DNA from: Planctomycetaceae bacterium
GTDB taxonomy: Bacteria > Planctomycetota > Planctomycetia > Planctomycetales > Planctomycetaceae
Length of the DNA stretch: 7,804 bases
Direction: 5' to 3'
NCBI GenBank assembly: GCA_027080405.1
Contig: JALWSL010000174.1
Span: 1-7,804 of the forward strand
In this document: positions 6,466 to 7,804 of the stretch, one piece after another
Position numbering within the stretch: the first letter of the stretch is position 1
Layout of the letters: every line of letters begins with the position of its first letter
The notes under the pieces: generated by a model
The model's database searches: none
What the model was told of the DNA's origin: nothing
What the model saw: only the letters and a program-made list of their open reading frames with translations
Made by a program: the position numbers and the translations under genes

Positions 6466-6576
6466 TGAATGAATTTTTGTCGAATCTGTCCAGCCCCCCC
6501 TGATGGCGTTCTGTCTGATTTCACTCTATCCTGAAAATCGTACCGTCCGGTTTGGACACGGCTGTCCCGGCGATTC

Positions 6577-7804
6577 CTATTCTTTCCGGGAATCCGCTTT
6601 GAGGTCGTAACAGACCAGTCCCTTCTCACAGCGCAGATAGAGTTTACCCCGGCTCAAAACCGGAGCCGCCCAACAGGGATACTCCATGCGAACCGGTTTG
6701 AATCGACTGATTTCCTGAAACGACTTCGGAGTCGCTTTCACCAGGGCCAATGTTCCGCGTTCTCCCAGAACAATCAGGTTTCCTTCTGCGTAAATGGAAG
6801 ACCCTCTTCCATAATAGGGCCACGGTTCCACTTTCCCGGTCTGACTGTTCTTCACGGTACTTTTGGAAACCGGGGTTAAATGATCAATGGGGTGTTCCCA
6901 ACCAGATGTATGCCAGAGCACCTCTCCGGTGGCCACTTTGAGACACCTCAAGGCGGCTTCATTTTCGTGCCGACCGCTGAACCCATAGACATGCTCTCCT
7001 ACCGGTGTCGCCGTCGACCAGTGAGTCATCAGATTCCGCCGATTCCGCCACACTTCCTGCACGCTCTTTCCATCAGGTGAAACTTTCAACAGGGCAGCCC
7101 CGGTTCGGTACGCAGCCGAGATGAGAATGGTATCGCCCATGACAATCGGACGGGCCGCATTAACAGAATCATGCAACCGTGAGCGGAACCAATACTTGAA
7201 ATTCTCCGCTCCTGTTTCCGGATCGACCGAAACAAGCCCCTGACGAAGCAGGCACAGAACATGTCGTTTGCCGTGAATCGTCTCTGCCACCGGTGAGGAA
7301 TAACTGACAAGCATCTCCTCTCCCGTCCATTCGTATATTTTGGGTTCGGGCCATCCGGTTTCAACGCCGTCCCAGGTTTTTTTGCCGACACTTTCCCACA
7401 AGGTTTTTCCCGTCCCGGCGTCAAAGGCGACGACAGCAGAATTCGGCTGTCCGCCCACAAGCACGATCAAGCGGTTTCCCTCCAGAACAGGCGTGGCTCC
7501 CACACCAAAAAAGGCCCGCGGAATGTCGAATTCCTTCCCCGTTTCCCGCTCCCAGATTTTTTTTCCGGTCATCAGGTTCAGACACAACAATCTCCCTTGT
7601 GCCCCAAAAGTGTAACAGCGATCTTCCGTCAACAGGGGGGTACAACGCGGCCCATTGTTGTAACCGTAGGGATCAACGAAGGAGGAAGGAGATTCGTACT
7701 TCCACAAAAATTTCCCGGTTCGGGCATCCAGACATTCCACAATTTCCGCATCACCGATCCGATGATGGACAACAAGACGAATTCCACGTACCGAGGGGGC
7801 ACTA
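6577..7804 (-). CDS. PQQ-like beta-propeller repeat protein, N-terminus outside the window
   Basis: The C-terminal 408 residues of a protein of the PQQ-binding-like/BamB-type propeller superfamily are present. The frame is open to the right edge, and the GTG at 7740 is internal, because LVVHHRIGDAEIVECLDA reads straight through it with family character. Repeated blade signatures of the form (C/A)xDxxTGxxxW are spaced along it: CLDARTGKFLWKYE, CLNLMTGKKIWERE, AFDAGTGKTLWES, SVDPETGAENFKYWF, CLKVATGEVLWHTSG, and a final GLVCYDLKA, with strands such as ATPVLEGNRLIVLVGG between them. Planctomycetes encode many such proteins, usually exported and of unknown role, and most lack evidence of PQQ cofactor use. 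No dehydrogenase catalytic motif is seen. BamB itself is shorter and sits with outer-membrane assembly genes, so that specific role is not claimed. Any signal peptide would be in the missing part. Confidence 0.88.
   Translation of the reverse strand, partial: SAPSVRGIRLVVHHRIGDAEIVECLDARTGKFLWKYESPSSFVDPYGYNNGPRCTPLLTEDRCYTFGAQGRLLCLNLMTGKKIWERETGKEFDIPRAFFGVGATPVLEGNRLIVLVGGQPNSAVVAFDAGTGKTLWESVGKKTWDGVETGWPEPKIYEWTGEEMLVSYSSPVAETIHGKRHVLCLLRQGLVSVDPETGAENFKYWFRSRLHDSVNAARPIVMGDTILISAAYRTGAALLKVSPDGKSVQEVWRNRRNLMTHWSTATPVGEHVYGFSGRHENEAALRCLKVATGEVLWHTSGWEHPIDHLTPVSKSTVKNSQTGKVEPWPYYGRGSSIYAEGNLIVLGERGTLALVKATPKSFQEISRFKPVRMEYPCWAAPVLSRGKLYLRCEKGLVCYDLKADSRKE

Larger units (their letters stand above)
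6271..6576. other. 306-bp non-coding region upstream of murC
   Basis: This stretch lies between the propeller stop and the murC start and shows no convincing gene on either strand. Short open frames here share no codon pattern or recognisable motif. It should hold the murC-murB promoter, but I see no good -35/-10 pair. It contains the 13-bp direct repeat (6394-6420), a hairpin (6433-6465), a run of seven C (6494-6500) and a third copy of the hairpin-arm heptamer CTGTCTG near 6511-6517. Confidence 0.7.

Noticed and set aside
6494..6500. Run of seven C in the murC upstream region as a phase-variation tract
   Set aside because: It is short and about 225 bases from the murC start, with no promoter spacing that it would alter. 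Nothing supports a function.
6159..6503. Plus-strand open frame of 114 codons over the murC upstream region
   Set aside because: The first third is antisense to murC, and the remainder has no motif and runs through the direct repeat. No ribosome-binding site or conserved feature supports it.
7738..7740. GTG at 7740 as the start of the propeller protein
   Set aside because: The frame continues upstream to the window edge with family-typical sequence (RIGDAEIVECLDA), so the GTG is an internal valine codon.

Overview
The window carries six protein-coding genes, all on the minus strand, so transcription runs from the right edge to the left edge. Base composition is moderate. A planctomycete is the likely source, most plausibly a Gimesia/Rubinisphaera-like member of the Planctomycetaceae. 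This is inferred from the PQQ-like propeller family, which is heavily expanded in that phylum, and from a divergent MurC whose active-site wording ([14 protein letters not shown]) resembles planctomycete MurC as far as I recall. No rRNA, tRNA, CRISPR array, transposase or phage gene is visible.

Layout in transcription order: (1) 7804-6577, the C-terminal part of a PQQ-like beta-propeller protein whose N-terminus lies outside the window. (2) 6576-6271, a 306-base non-coding stretch with a 13-bp direct repeat, a hairpin and a homopolymer run. (3) 6270-3987, murC and murB overlapping by 26 bp, two consecutive early steps of peptidoglycan precursor synthesis. (4) 3986-3744, an intergenic stretch with another short direct repeat and a palindrome. 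(5) 3743-2526, a 405-residue cupin protein resembling class I mannose-6-phosphate isomerase, with a strong Shine-Dalgarno site and followed by a good intrinsic terminator. (6) 2398 to the left edge, a compact efflux operon: a TetR-family repressor, a membrane-fusion (adaptor) protein and the start of an RND inner-membrane pump. Its reading frames overlap (14 bp and 1 bp), and a perfect 15-bp palindrome sits just upstream of the repressor start.

Functional reading: murC and murB form one coupled unit. The three efflux genes form a second unit that the TetR protein probably represses through the palindrome, with derepression by a pump substrate that cannot be guessed from the sequence. The cupin gene appears to be its own transcription unit between them, and the propeller gene belongs to whatever lies to the right. 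The window mostly holds recognisable families, and I see no clear novel system. The points most worth checking are the operator-like palindrome, the G8 tract at the adaptor/pump junction, the cysteine at the usual MurB catalytic serine, the shared TGAAACG repeats upstream of two transcription units, and the undefined substrate of the cupin protein.
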